From positions 558,001-622,000 of the forward strand of contig BDGG01000016.1 in assembly GCA_001949185.1 (NCBI GenBank): a stretch of DNA of 64,000 nt. The letters are read 5' to 3'. The stretch comes from Ramazzottius varieornatus. Its lineage: Eukaryota > Tardigrada > Eutardigrada > Parachela > Ramazzottiidae. The position numbers were made by a program, and so were the translations under genes. Below, one piece after another: positions 13,381 through 24,700 of this stretch (its first letter is position 1; each line of letters opens with the position of its first letter). The notes beneath the pieces are model-generated. The model was not told the DNA's origin. It ran no database searches and saw only the letters and a program-made list of their open reading frames with translations.

Positions 13381-15017
13381 ATGACTACTGGCAGGATCAA
13401 CCGGGTAATTTAAGCAATAGTTCGAGACGTCTTTCTCAAAACGCAATGGCAAGACTGCAAGTTGCGCTGCATGAGATCGGAAAGACAAGCTCCCCGTTAG
13501 ATCACTACTGTAGTTTCGCTTTTTCGGCACATGTCTGCCGGACATTTCGTCCCACAGCAGTGATCAGCCTAATCAAAAGACCGGTGTCGCCATCAAGCTG
13601 TCACTTATTGCGCTTACTTTCATTCTTTAGCTCGGTTTTGATGTCAAATAACAGCGCAGCGTTTTATGAAACTTCCGGTATGCTTTTTGCCACTGTAGAA
13701 CAAAATCGGCGTGTTGTAATGCACAGAGACACCTGTCAAATTTAGTATCTGCTAACCTTATTAGAAAGCGATTTCGAAGTCGAAATTCGGCGTCGACCTA
13801 AAAATCACTTTTCCTAAGGTCTATAAGACGCTACACAGTGCACCCTGGTTCGGATTTGATGCTCGAGAAGCTTTAGATTGACGAGCAGGGGTGTACCAAA
13901 GACTGCTTGTACATGATTTTGGGTATCACTGCCATTCGATTGATTTGGGGAGGCCTTCGGACTGAATAATGATCGCCGAATTTAGTTCGCGCTGCACTCA
14001 AATTTTTGGACGACGAGCAAAGTACTTTTAGGTCTGTATGGTATCATGCTCGAGAGTATGGTATTCCCGAAGCTCACCCTGCAGAGGGATTTTCGACATT
14101 AAACGTATAATCGTTTCACCGAAGATCCAACTGATTTTACTAGTGGCTAAAATCCGGTACTACTCAATTAACTGAGCGTGCGTCAGTTCATGAGCTTCAG
14201 TCTTCAATCAAAAACCTCTTTTCTTCAGGAATAATTCGACCGTGTGAATTCCGTAGGTCCACTTCTTGCAGTATAAAGCCTCCGAACAAAGGTGCTAAGT
14301 GAATTACTGCGACAGCTTGCGACGTTTACAATTAGTGATATTGAGCGTGAAATGTGCCTGCAAATTCTGAGCGGACTATCAGTTTGACGAATGTTTTGTG
14401 TTTAATTGCTCTAGTTGCTTGTTGTGCTGTTTACTAGAGTCGATCTTACAGCGATGATTCGGCTACGATATCTATGATTCAGAAGGTCAGTTGAGATTGC
14501 CGACTTTCACAATAGTTCGATGGCATTAATGGGCGATTGATGGTGTTGACGAGATGGGTATTGTTGTCCTGCTTCATATTAAGGTGGTGCACTCAACTCT
14601 ACCAGCACTCCTCCATTCGTGTGCGAAGCAATAGCGAAATGATGGCGATCTCAGTGGGAACAATTGACCGTGTTGATTTTATGACATTTTTATGGAAATT
14701 GGGCGCCATGTTCTCTACGATGAATGCTTATGGAGCTTAGTACCTCGAGATGTTCACCGGTTTGTGTTCTGAAACTCTGTAAACATCACTGCGCCGGAAT
14801 GTTATAGTTTTCTTCCAGGACCTAGGTACTGCCTTGTTTTTTCGTCCCGATTTTTCCACATTCAACCTGAAGAATTTCACAATCGACAAAATCTGAAAAG
14901 GGACAAGTCTCTGCACCATCCCGTTATAGAATCGACAGTTCGTAACAGGGTGGAAAATGGTGCCGAAAACAGCCATCCTATACTAGAATTCTACCGCTGC
15001 TTTCTGTTGCAGTTTCA
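13381..15017. other. Intergenic region, no recognisable gene
   Basis: Only short frames without family resemblance. It may include the promoter and 5' exons of the gene that follows; none could be identified. Confidence 0.4.
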
Positions 15018-15047
15018 GGTAAGCTATTTGGAAGCAAGAAGACGAAA

Positions 15048-17863
15048 ATGGGCCACGTTACCGTCGACGGAGTTCCTAACCCATCACAGTCCGCTAAATC
15101 TTCTCGAGGTTTCCCGGACGATATCAGCAGCATCAGTAGTTCCTGTGCGGTCAGTCTCTGTGAGCCAGACTCTTCGGCAGTGGCAGGAGACAACAGCAGT
15201 GTCTGCACATTCTCCACTCGGCCATCGTCCATCACATCGGCCACTAAGCCCAGTCGCTCCTGGCCGAAGCGTTTCTCATTGGGCGGTGATGAGCAGCAGT
15301 CCTTCTCCACCTCCACTCACCAAGCTCCTTCGGTCGCACATAGCCAGGCATCGGCGGACAAATCTGGCAAGTCGGTGGTCATCAAGTCGTATTCGATGGA
15401 ACGTTACGTAGTAGGGACAGCGCCCATCCATGTCACAGAGCGGACTGCAGTGACGTCACTGCAGACCGAAACTGCAGCGGCACCCGTTTCTAACTCGCCC
15501 CAAAGCGCCACGGTCTTACCTACATTTGCAGACAATTTCGAGAAGAAAGTCAAAATGCCATGGGCGCGGTTGTTCTCCAAGAAGAAAGACAAGAAGGGTA
15601 AGGAAGGCCGGTTGATGCCAAACGTGGAGCGCGCCGAAAGCGAAGAGAGACAGTTGCCGACTATTCCATCGGATCAAGAAATTGATCAGGCCACCCCGAG
15701 TTCTGCGAGTGACATGGGGGGTGGCACCGCCCAGATCAGCGTGGACATTCAAACCGTCACAACCGAAACTCGACCACAACCGTTGAAGAAGGATGCTCGG
15801 TCATCAGAGTCTTCGAATGATCCATGCTCGCCAGACTCGCTGGCTGATTCGATGGAGGATTCACTGGACAACTACCCGTTCAGCTTTGTTCATAAAGAAG
15901 CGCCAGTTCGCTACATTGCCACTTCGGTCACACAGGATATGCTGGGCGAGATCGAGTACATACAGACAGAGGACAGTGTGCCCAGCCCAGTGGTGGACGA
16001 AGGAGAAGGCCATTCCAGTGGGGTCTCCAGCGCCACTCCGGAGCCGGTCTACTTGGACGAGCTGCGACTGCGAATCAGTCAGCGACTACAACAGGTCCGT
16101 CAACTTCAAATGGCAAACGACCCCATGGAGAAACCCAAGCCATATTTGCGGGCCAGAAACGTCAAGGAAGAAAAGACCACCAAGCCCAAAGTCGGCAGAA
16201 CCGAAAAACCGGCCGCCGCCGAACGCGTCACCTCACGAATTACGGTAAGATTGATAGAATCCAAACAATCCAATTAACAGTCGTGTAGAGTCATTGACGG
16301 AGTGGTTTTCATTGCAGACTCAGCAGACAGCAACAACGGATCCTTCACAGCAAGCAGCTCCAATCTACGCTTCTACGAAACCTCGAGCCAGTTCGCTGAG
16401 TCGAAAGGATCAACCTCAGCCAGCCGGAGAACAGGCCACAGTTGCTCGGCACGAAGTATCAACTGAGAAGCCCGAGACATCATTCGTCGGGAAAGAAGTG
16501 GGAAAGGATGCGAAGGAGAAGGCAACTGCGCGAGGTCGACGAGGAAGTCAACCAGTCGAAACATCAAGTACCGCTCTCCATACCACCGCTACCCGCGCCA
16601 AATCCGCGCCCAAACCTTCAATCAAGAAGCCAATAGTATCAACCACACCAACGACCATGGATTCAAAACTGCGCTTCCCGCTTCGAACACAACCCGCAAA
16701 GAAATCTACGGAAGCTAACGATGGAAATGCCCAACAGAAGAAAACTCAGCTGAGCCGGGCGTCCAGTCGAACAACCCTGAATCACATCCCCTCCCAGTCC
16801 ACCCTTTCCAGTCGAAGTAAGGAGACCAAGGCCACCGACAAGAAACCCGGCCGGCCCAATGTGCACAAACCGGCAAAGAAGACACTGGTACTGACCAACA
16901 CTCCCATGTCACGGCAAACAGTAAACCGACGGAGCAGTCGCAAGAAGAAGGCCGCCAAGAACCCAGCTAGCAAGGCATCGCAACGAATGGATTTCACTCA
17001 CATGCCGGTATCCCAGAATCAATCGAATCTCCGCCATTGCCGCTCAGCCAGCCGGGATTCCATTAGTGGTAGTCTGGGAGACTTTATGATGAGCGAAAGC
17101 GAGGAGCGGGAGAAGGAGGACGTGGAGGTGGAGGGTGGCAACGACGAGGAGAGCATCGGCGAAGAGGGAGTTCGTGTTGGTACGGCTTCTTTGCAGCGCA
17201 AGCAGCACTTCTCCAGCTTGATCAACACACCATCGGGTATTAGTGTCATCGAGGAAGATGTGCCACATCGTTTGCCGTTACCACTCTTGCCACCCTTACT
17301 ACAAACGAACGTGGGCAGAAAGGAGTCGGCTTCTTCGGGTGGACCTAAGTGGACGAAAGAGTGCGCATCCATTTTGAACCATCACAAGTACGATGTCGAG
17401 ACCTTGTTCTATGTCTGGGTATCATTCATATACCACAACAGCGTCGACCGAAGTTTCTCAGTTCTGGTACTGAAGTCTAACACTGTTTTGTAGGTGGTTC
17501 AATGCGGACTCTTCCACCTTGGAAAGTGAAGCTTTGGAACAGCCACCCCGTCTTGCAGGGTACGACAACTGTTGAACATACGCGAGTCAAGTTAACCGAG
17601 CCAATGACTGATGTACCTTTTGCAGGAGGCTACTGTGGTCGGAGAGCGGCTTTCGGGTGGTTGAGTTGCGGAATCCGTGCGGTGAAGTTCTCCATCACTG
17701 GAGCTTCACGGAGGAGCAAACTTGCAAGAGCTTTAAGTTGCCTATACAAACATTATCCGCTCGTACGTCAGAGAACCCCATTGCTTCAAAATATACGGTT
17801 GTGGCCGTTGATGCCAATGGAAACCTGCTGAACCGGACAGTCCGAGGGGAGCTTCTCTGCTGA
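15048..17863 (+). CDS. Long low-complexity basic protein of unknown function (about 856 aa)
   Basis: Exons 15048-16244, 16318-17387, 17494-17559 and 17626-17863 join in phase and end at TGA 17861. I do not recognise the family. The protein is mostly Ser/Thr/Lys/Pro-rich and looks disordered. A basic patch (FSKKKDKKGKEGR) lies near residue 185, and a second Lys/Arg-rich stretch (RRSSRKKKAAK) near residue 610 resembles a nuclear localisation signal. An acidic run follows (EEREKEDVEVEGG). The last 80 residues differ: they look folded (WSESGFRVVELRNPCGEVL... YTVVAVDANGNLL), with a faint resemblance to a lamin-tail-like beta domain that I would not rely on. The ATG at 15048 may be internal: the frame continues upstream (KLFGSKKTK) to an acceptor at 15017. 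Intron 2 uses GTACGA, chosen because it is the only donor that keeps exons 3 and 4 in frame. Confidence 0.7.
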
Positions 17864-17908
17864 AAGCAATCTCCCCTACAATCCAATCATATTTTTTCTA
17901 GGCTCTTC

Positions 17909-17939
<31 letters not shown>

Positions 17940-18028
17940 CATACATACATACATACATACATACATACATACATACATACATACATACATACATACATAC
18001 ATACATACATACATACATGCATACATAC
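17909..18028. repeat. (ACAT)n tetranucleotide microsatellite
   Basis: About 120 bp of nearly uninterrupted ACAT repeats, with one C/G interruption near the end. It lies in or just past the 3' UTR of the upstream gene. Confidence 0.95.
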
Positions 18029-20694
18029 CCTATATTTTTATTCTCAATGCCATCAGACTGTCTTCTGACCCAATATACACTTTGGCGACAGTAGTGACCA
18101 TAAACGTCTTGCAAAAAACAAACGACCTGACGAGTAAAAGCCCGAGGCAGGAGTGTCCGCCTGAGGAGATTTGTTCTCGTTGCAAAGAGTCTATTACATG
18201 ATGTCGGCAACACCAGCCTGCGGTGGTCAGGTGGTACTGGTTACCATTGATCAGTGCTGTACCATCATATGGTCACCGACAGCCTAGGTTATTCCTAATG
18301 TTGTTGTCCTAGTACTGAGACGAGAGTTTTTTCAGATTCACCACAGCTTTTGAACTGATTATCACACGGAACAGCACTAGGTGCGTTTTTCTCAAACACT
18401 TCAAGTACTGGTTGCTTGGTTATTCCGTTTGGATGAGATGGCTAATTTCGCCGTACATAGTCAGGATTGCGTTGATAATTTCAACGCCCGTAAATATTAA
18501 GTCTTTCAATATGAATTGCCGTTTTTTTGGGATCGCACTTCTAAGCTTCGTCTGTGCGTCGTAATACGACTTTCGAAATTCGGCTGATGTGTAACTTGAA
18601 CAACAAAGTCTCCTTGTTTTTTTACCACCCAATTCGTCTCACAGCGTCGAACGGCGAAGGTAGAAAAAACATTCAGAATGATAATGACACATTTCAAACC
18701 AGGCCTTTTCACGAATTTTTCTCAAACCGCCAGCTACACTGCCGCACTAGCGGCAGGCACGTTTTGGGGCAGAGGCTTTGAGCTATCAGTAGCAGAAAAG
18801 AAAGCTAGGTGAAAGGCCTTTGAGATTTCGCAAAGAAAAGAAATGGCGGAAAACGGGGTGGTTTTTCTGCCGACAACAACGTGCGCCACCTTAGGAAGGC
18901 TTCCTTCTCTTCGGCTATATTCTGCATGGATATAGTTAACGATACTTTTGGTGGACGCGCCAAAGCGTCCACAGTCAATTTGTAGAGTCTGAGTAAATCT
19001 GCTCTCTGCCTGGATTAGGAAAATGTTTTCTGTTGACAAGGTTGAGTTTTTACAGCACTCTTTCTCCTCTGTACGTTTTCCGAACAAGACTTGTTCTGTC
19101 AAAACTGAAACGGGAGATCGATAGCACCCATACCGTAGGACGTTACGACATAGGGTACGGGTTTTTGAAAACGCCTGGTGTCGACAAATCAATTCTTTCA
19201 ACGAGCATGTCACAACGTTCAAAATTTTACCGCGGACTAAAAGGGCTCCAGAATTTAGGTACGAGGCTGAAGGGGAGCTTCCTCATGCTCAAACGAAAAA
19301 ACACACCGTCCACAATGTTCGGCAAGGAAAGCGAATCATACAATTGCTTCTGAGTAGAGACAGAAAGTTTCGAAATGGGAGTTCGTAAAACGCAAATTTC
19401 ATACTGAAAGACCTGATATCTGGAAAAGTTCTGAGATGTGGGCAGCTTGAACCATACCGCTGCTTTCTGTTTGCAAACCTCACCGAATTTTTCAGGCCTG
19501 TGACGAAGGGAATGGACGACTATTGGACATAGGTACAGTCCTTCCACAGCAAATCTTATCCCTGCTGCTGTGGATGTCCTAACCAGTTCGTTTGTGATGA
19601 GCGTGGTGGCGAAAGATGGGGCTGATGTTCGTGTTCTGATCGGCCGTATCACTCCATACCTCAAGAGCGCTGGAACTCACATCCTCGGCGACTGTATAAA
19701 CTCGCGTCCTATAACCTTGATGGAACTCATTTTCCCATCTGTACACTCTCCGAAGACGACGTTATCCAGGCGCTAGAAAGCAATGGATTCACCCTATTTC
19801 AAAAGATTCGTGCCGGCGACGTCAACGTTGGAGATCTTCTCATCATCAACGCCCAGTAATCCACATGAGCGAGATTTTAAGTTGAAGGAGGCTTGTTTAT
19901 TGCGCAGGATGTCCATACTTTTTGGTTGCGTTGCGCTGCCTCACCCTAATCATCATCATCAACGAGTTCTTTCCAGCCAGCTTTGCTACCAAGCGGAACT
20001 CTGGTGGCGCCCACGTCTATCCGGGACTGTGCCTGCACATGGCCTCAGTAAATTTCCGTTAAAGGGATAATGTGTCTAGTTCGGAAGGGAACTTTGCGAC
20101 GAAAGTATTCTTCGGGGGAAGAGCTTTTCGAGGAAGAAAGTCTGAGCCCAGAGATGTCTGAGGGCGTGGTTTCTCCGTGGAAGCTTGTGATTTTTAAATG
20201 CAAAATGCTTTCGGGGCCGATGTTTTTGATTGGGTTATCTCGGGGGAAGAGCGTGTAGGGAAAGTCGCGTTCAGGGCTCCATGACCGTTACCTAATGAAC
20301 AGTAACCAAAGGTTAACGCGAACGACATCCGGATCGACCATACCGGGGGTCTTGCGGGACATGTGTCCTCAGCAAAACAGTCTTGTTTCCGATCAGTCGT
20401 CAGGTACCGATCAGGCTTGGTCAGAAGCAGCTGTAAAAGCAGCGGCAAAGTACTGAATTTGCTGACGTTGTCTGATTGCTCCGGCTTGGTCCGAAAAGCC
20501 GAAGGCGAACAACTTGTCTCGTGCTTTTGATCGAGCTTGAAATGGAGCAAAAACGGACGCCTGATCTTAACAGAAACGCCGTTAACGCAGCTTTCCTTCT
20601 TAACGCAAGTTTTCAGGCTGGTCCCATCCAGATGTGAAGATCCACAAAGGTTTCTATTCCCGAAATTCTGGGAAATCTTGGACAAGACCTCAAT
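18029..20694. other. Intergenic region with uncharacterised frames
   Basis: A plus-strand frame ending with TAA near 19857 reads protein-like (YNLDGTHFPICTLSEDDVIQ and then IRAGDVNVGDLLIINAQ) but has no ATG and no recognised family; it may be a relic exon. A core like the short palindromic element (ACGTGCGCCACC) appears near 18868-18880, but the rest of the element is lost. Confidence 0.4.
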
Positions 20695-21726
20695 ATGATC
20701 ATCGGAAAATATGCAATGAGATGGCTTCTCATCTCGATGATCGGACTTGTCTGCATCTGCTTTGTTGTACAACTCTTACTCAGCGAATCTTTCACCTGTA
20801 GGCAAGTATTGGTTGATTTCAAGTCTTCACTATTTTCATTTCAGAAATCCGCAGCGGAAACGTTGAGTTCTGATTCGGGCGCACTTAGTGCTGAGTTCCA
20901 GCCAAATCTTATTGTGCACTATGTCCGATACTACAATGTCTCGACGCCCACCAAGGAAGACAACTCGCTTGGCCTGCTTGACTGTCTTGGACTGTATTCC
21001 GTCATTCTGAATCTTGAGCCCGATGTCATTTACGTGCACACCAACGTTCCTTCGTTCTGGCCATTTGACCGCTGCGAAACCACGATGAACGTGACGATAC
21101 GTTGGCCGCATGTGGAGCTTATCTACGCGCCGTACGAGTATGTCGCTAATGGCCAGCGTATCGGCTGGATTACACACGAAGCTGACATTCGAAAAATGAC
21201 AGTTGTGGAAAAGTACGGCGGACTAACTCTTGATTTTGACGTATACATCATTAGCGGAATAAAGGTTCGTCACTTACTAGCCGATAATCCTTGCATCATA
21301 TGCTACGAAGCCATAGGCAACACCATGACGGATGCCGATGATGCAGTCAACGTTGGTTTCTTTGGTTGCCGCGAACCGCACTCAACTTTCCCACAACTTG
21401 TGCTGGAGGAATCGTACAAGAAGAATTACCATTCGAGCTGCTGGCTATGCAACATTGGAATCATTCCGATGAAAATTTTGAGAAACCATACGGAGGCAGC
21501 CGTGCTGGTGCACAATGTCTGTGACACGCCAAGCTGGATAGACAGGAACGATTTTAATGAAGACAGAGGAGTATTCAGTTGGAAAGAGAAACCTGCTTTT
21601 CATTCCTTTTTTCATAACAGTACCTTCAGTTTGGACGATGTGATGAAACTGGATTCCGATCTTGGTGATGTGTTTCGCTGGATTTTGAAAGGCAGTCCGG
21701 CACATCTAGTCGGGGAATTGAATTAA
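20695..21726 (+). CDS. GT32-like (DXD) type II membrane glycosyltransferase
   Basis: Predicted Golgi glycosyltransferase of the sugar-binding DXD family (GT32/capsular-synthesis-like). Single open frame of 343 residues. An N-terminal hydrophobic anchor (about residues 8-30, WLLISMIGLVCICFVVQLLL) follows a short basic cytoplasmic tail, the usual type II topology. The core HEADIRKMTVVEKYGGLTLDFDVY matches the family signature, in which an acidic residue after H, the K/R-Y-G-G turn and the D-x-D pair bind nucleotide sugar and divalent metal; here the DxD is DFD near residue 182. Several Cys and Asn-x-Ser/Thr sites fit a lumenal domain. The start could also be the Met at residue 8. A 42-nt stretch before 20845 (GTATTGG to TTTCAG) looks like a tiny in-frame intron that may or may not be spliced. 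The sugar transferred cannot be told from sequence. Confidence 0.8.
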   Translation: MIIGKYAMRWLLISMIGLVCICFVVQLLLSESFTCRQVLVDFKSSLFSFQKSAAETLSSDSGALSAEFQPNLIVHYVRYYNVSTPTKEDNSLGLLDCLGLYSVILNLEPDVIYVHTNVPSFWPFDRCETTMNVTIRWPHVELIYAPYEYVANGQRIGWITHEADIRKMTVVEKYGGLTLDFDVYIISGIKVRHLLADNPCIICYEAIGNTMTDADDAVNVGFFGCREPHSTFPQLVLEESYKKNYHSSCWLCNIGIIPMKILRNHTEAAVLVHNVCDTPSWIDRNDFNEDRGVFSWKEKPAFHSFFHNSTFSLDDVMKLDSDLGDVFRWILKGSPAHLVGELN

Positions 21727-24700
21727 AACGGCGCAGTTGCAGACTTCCGGGCACTCTTTCATTCGGTGTCAACTATCGGCAGAGAAACTTAAAAATGTCC
21801 CTTAAACAGTACGGTCCTACAGAAGTACAAAGTGTGTCTGAAGCACCAATCTGCGTTAGTGCCGGGAATAACGAAGGAACCAAAGATCTTACAACCTAGC
21901 TCCTCCACTGTGTAGCGATACATCCCTACCGGTTTTTCCATCTGCATTTCGGCTTTCTGCTGGGACTGCTTTCATCACACCGTACTGTACTTTCTGAAAC
22001 TCCGAAGAATATTGCTTGCAAAATCCGAAAGGTGACACTGAAAGGAATGCGTAGCGGGCACTACAGATGGCGTTGAGTGGTTGTGGTAGAGTCGTCCGGT
22101 GATCGAGTAGAACAGCGCCATCTGGAGATACGAAGAACCCTGTATATGCATAATGGCGCAACAGTGGCGGTCACTTCCGTGTTGCACGTCGCAGCAGTGC
22201 GCCCACGCTGTACTACCTCGATGAGCAGAACTTCCGGCGCAGAACGCATGTCGTGTTTCAGGTTATATTTCGGGATGATTACCGTCGCCATGTCGGAACC
22301 ATTTGTCTTTCGAGAACGTCATTACGATGCGATCAGAAAGTTTCCTCGGAGAAACTTGACATTTGTTATTCTATATCTGTGCGGTACGTCAACAACGTGT
22401 ATCAAGTAACGGTGCGACCTGCCAAGAAGAGCATAGATACGCTTGGAAGAACGACCTCCCAGATCTTCACTTTGGCAAAGTGACGTTATTTATGAGGGGC
22501 AGATCTTGGACGAGCAATGTGGCCGGCTGTCGCGCTGAGCAGCCACGTGTAAAGCGGAAAGTATAAATCTTGTTTGCAAACAATTAATTTTCTGATGTGG
22601 AACGCAATATGAGAGAGAGCAAGCGGCCTATGCTCGGCGTCAAGTACAATTATGTGCATGGAAATCGGGACCTAATAATAGCACTCTGCAAATCCTTCGT
22701 CCGCGTCACAAAATAGCTACAGAACATTAGCAACCGCAATATATCTTAATAGCTGACCGCGCTGCGCTGTATCGCAACCATCTCACTTTTCAAATATTCC
22801 GGTCAGCAAATAAAAATGGCCCACCAAAGGCTGACAGAGCAGAACGGAGCTGTATAGTTTTCCCACACAATATGCGTAAAAAGGCCGCACGTGAAGAAAA
22901 TATACCACACGAAGCTATTCTTTCAAAAAGAATGGTATAATTTTATTAAAAATGATAAGTGCCGTTTTTACGGCTTGGAATATTTTTGTGTTCGCTTTTG
23001 ACATCGTTTGTGATGTTTTGAAGTTTTACAAGTCATTTCTTTTGACGAGGAGGAGATTACGGTAGTGTAAACAGGACACGCCGCTGTTGGAGATGATTAG
23101 CGAAATTCCGGTACATGTACGCGAAGCTCTTGTTGAGCAGAATGCAAAAGTATGTCAGGACCATTTTTCATTTTTAACGACGTATGCGAGTCATATGCAG
23201 TGCCAGGGAAGATAACAGTGATAAAGGAAGGGCGCCGATTTGGCTGGTGTGCGTAAAAGCATCTCTTCCTTATCACGCTCATAACGCGATAAGCCTTGGG
23301 GGGCTTTTCCACTAAAGGCTCTTCACGTGCTAACATTTCGATCGAGAGTGTTATCACAACGATACTCTTCGCATTTATGAGCAATAATTTCCCGTCCACC
23401 TTGAAACAAAAGCTGTAAGGAAGGTGAACGATCTCGTTTCAAAACGCAAAAACTGCAGGCGTTCTTGCAGCAATCCTGCCTGCTCTTTGCGAGCGCGACA
23501 TGTTTTCCGTATCGCCAGGGTTCGTTCTCACGCGCTCGCCCTTACGAGGAACCCTTATTACGTTGTGCCACTTCCTTGTTACAAAAAGTTACTTTTCTCC
23601 GGGAACACAGCCAGGTTCTTCTCCTTAACTTAGTGGTAGAAGAATGGAAATATTTATGAAAGTTCTGCATGGTACAGGTGAACTCTATTGGACTTTTTCC
23701 TACGATGGTTCCAAGACAACATCAAGAAGCGTCTGTTGAGGATGAGCTGCGAATCTCTAGGGAAATCCGCAAAGATGGGAAGAGCCGTCTTCGTAAGGAC
23801 GATATTTCTATTTTCCATTGAGCACTTGAAGAAGTTATGGAGCTTCATGCAGTACTCGTACTTTAGGCATGAGTCAACTGACCATCAACTTGAGTTTGTG
23901 CAGCCACCAAAAGGCAACTGTGACATGGTACTTAAAGTGAAGTAAGCTCTGTCGCGATTATCGATACCCCGCAAAAGGCAAGCTGGAGACCTGACAAAAA
24001 CGCCTTACTTTCAAAACCACATATAAAATTCAACAGTTTCATAAGGCTTATGTTGAATTAAGCGATATCCCCTCAAGAGCGGCATTTGCCTCTAACCCAA
24101 AGCCTGTCCATTTGCGCGGTTATGAACAGGGCAAACACGACACATGAATCAACATATTGACAGAGAAAAATGCTTATCATCACGCGAGCTGCTCATGCAA
24201 GCAATCACACCACCATTCAGTCCACAAAAGAACAACACGATGCGCAATGGCTCCTTCGCTGATCTTCTTCCCGGTCTGCCGAGATCGCCAGTTTAAGCAG
24301 CGTAAATCCAGCAACACTTTCCACTTGAATAATCAAGCGCGCAAAAGGCCAAAACCTGTCGGGCTAGCAGCGTCAGGTTCCTGACTTTGCGCTCTAGCAG
24401 GCCGAAAAAAGCGTCGATCAACGACGTAATCGTAAACAACAAAAAATGAACACATGCGTATTTTTTTGCCGAACTCTCCCCCGATTGCATGCGTAACCTA
24501 ACTTTGGACTATCGAGCTTCCTGCTTGCCAAGCTGTTGTCGATTATAGACTACGCCTTTTTTTCTACCACACATGTGCTGGGTTTCGTGCTTGCTACAGT
24601 GTATTATGGTGGTAATGGTGCTATATCCACCCCCTCCCAAGCACAGACACATCTGACTGCACTTGTCATTTGTAACCGGAAATGTGCGCCAGAAAAACTT

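Noticed and set aside
17394-17493. Read-through of the frame after 17387 in the unknown long protein
   Set aside because: Using the GTATCA or GTCTGG sites puts the next exons out of frame; the GTACGA donor at 17388 keeps all later exons open.
17909-18028. ACAT tract as a CRISPR-like array
   Set aside because: Simple tetranucleotide microsatellite without spacers, in a eukaryotic genome.
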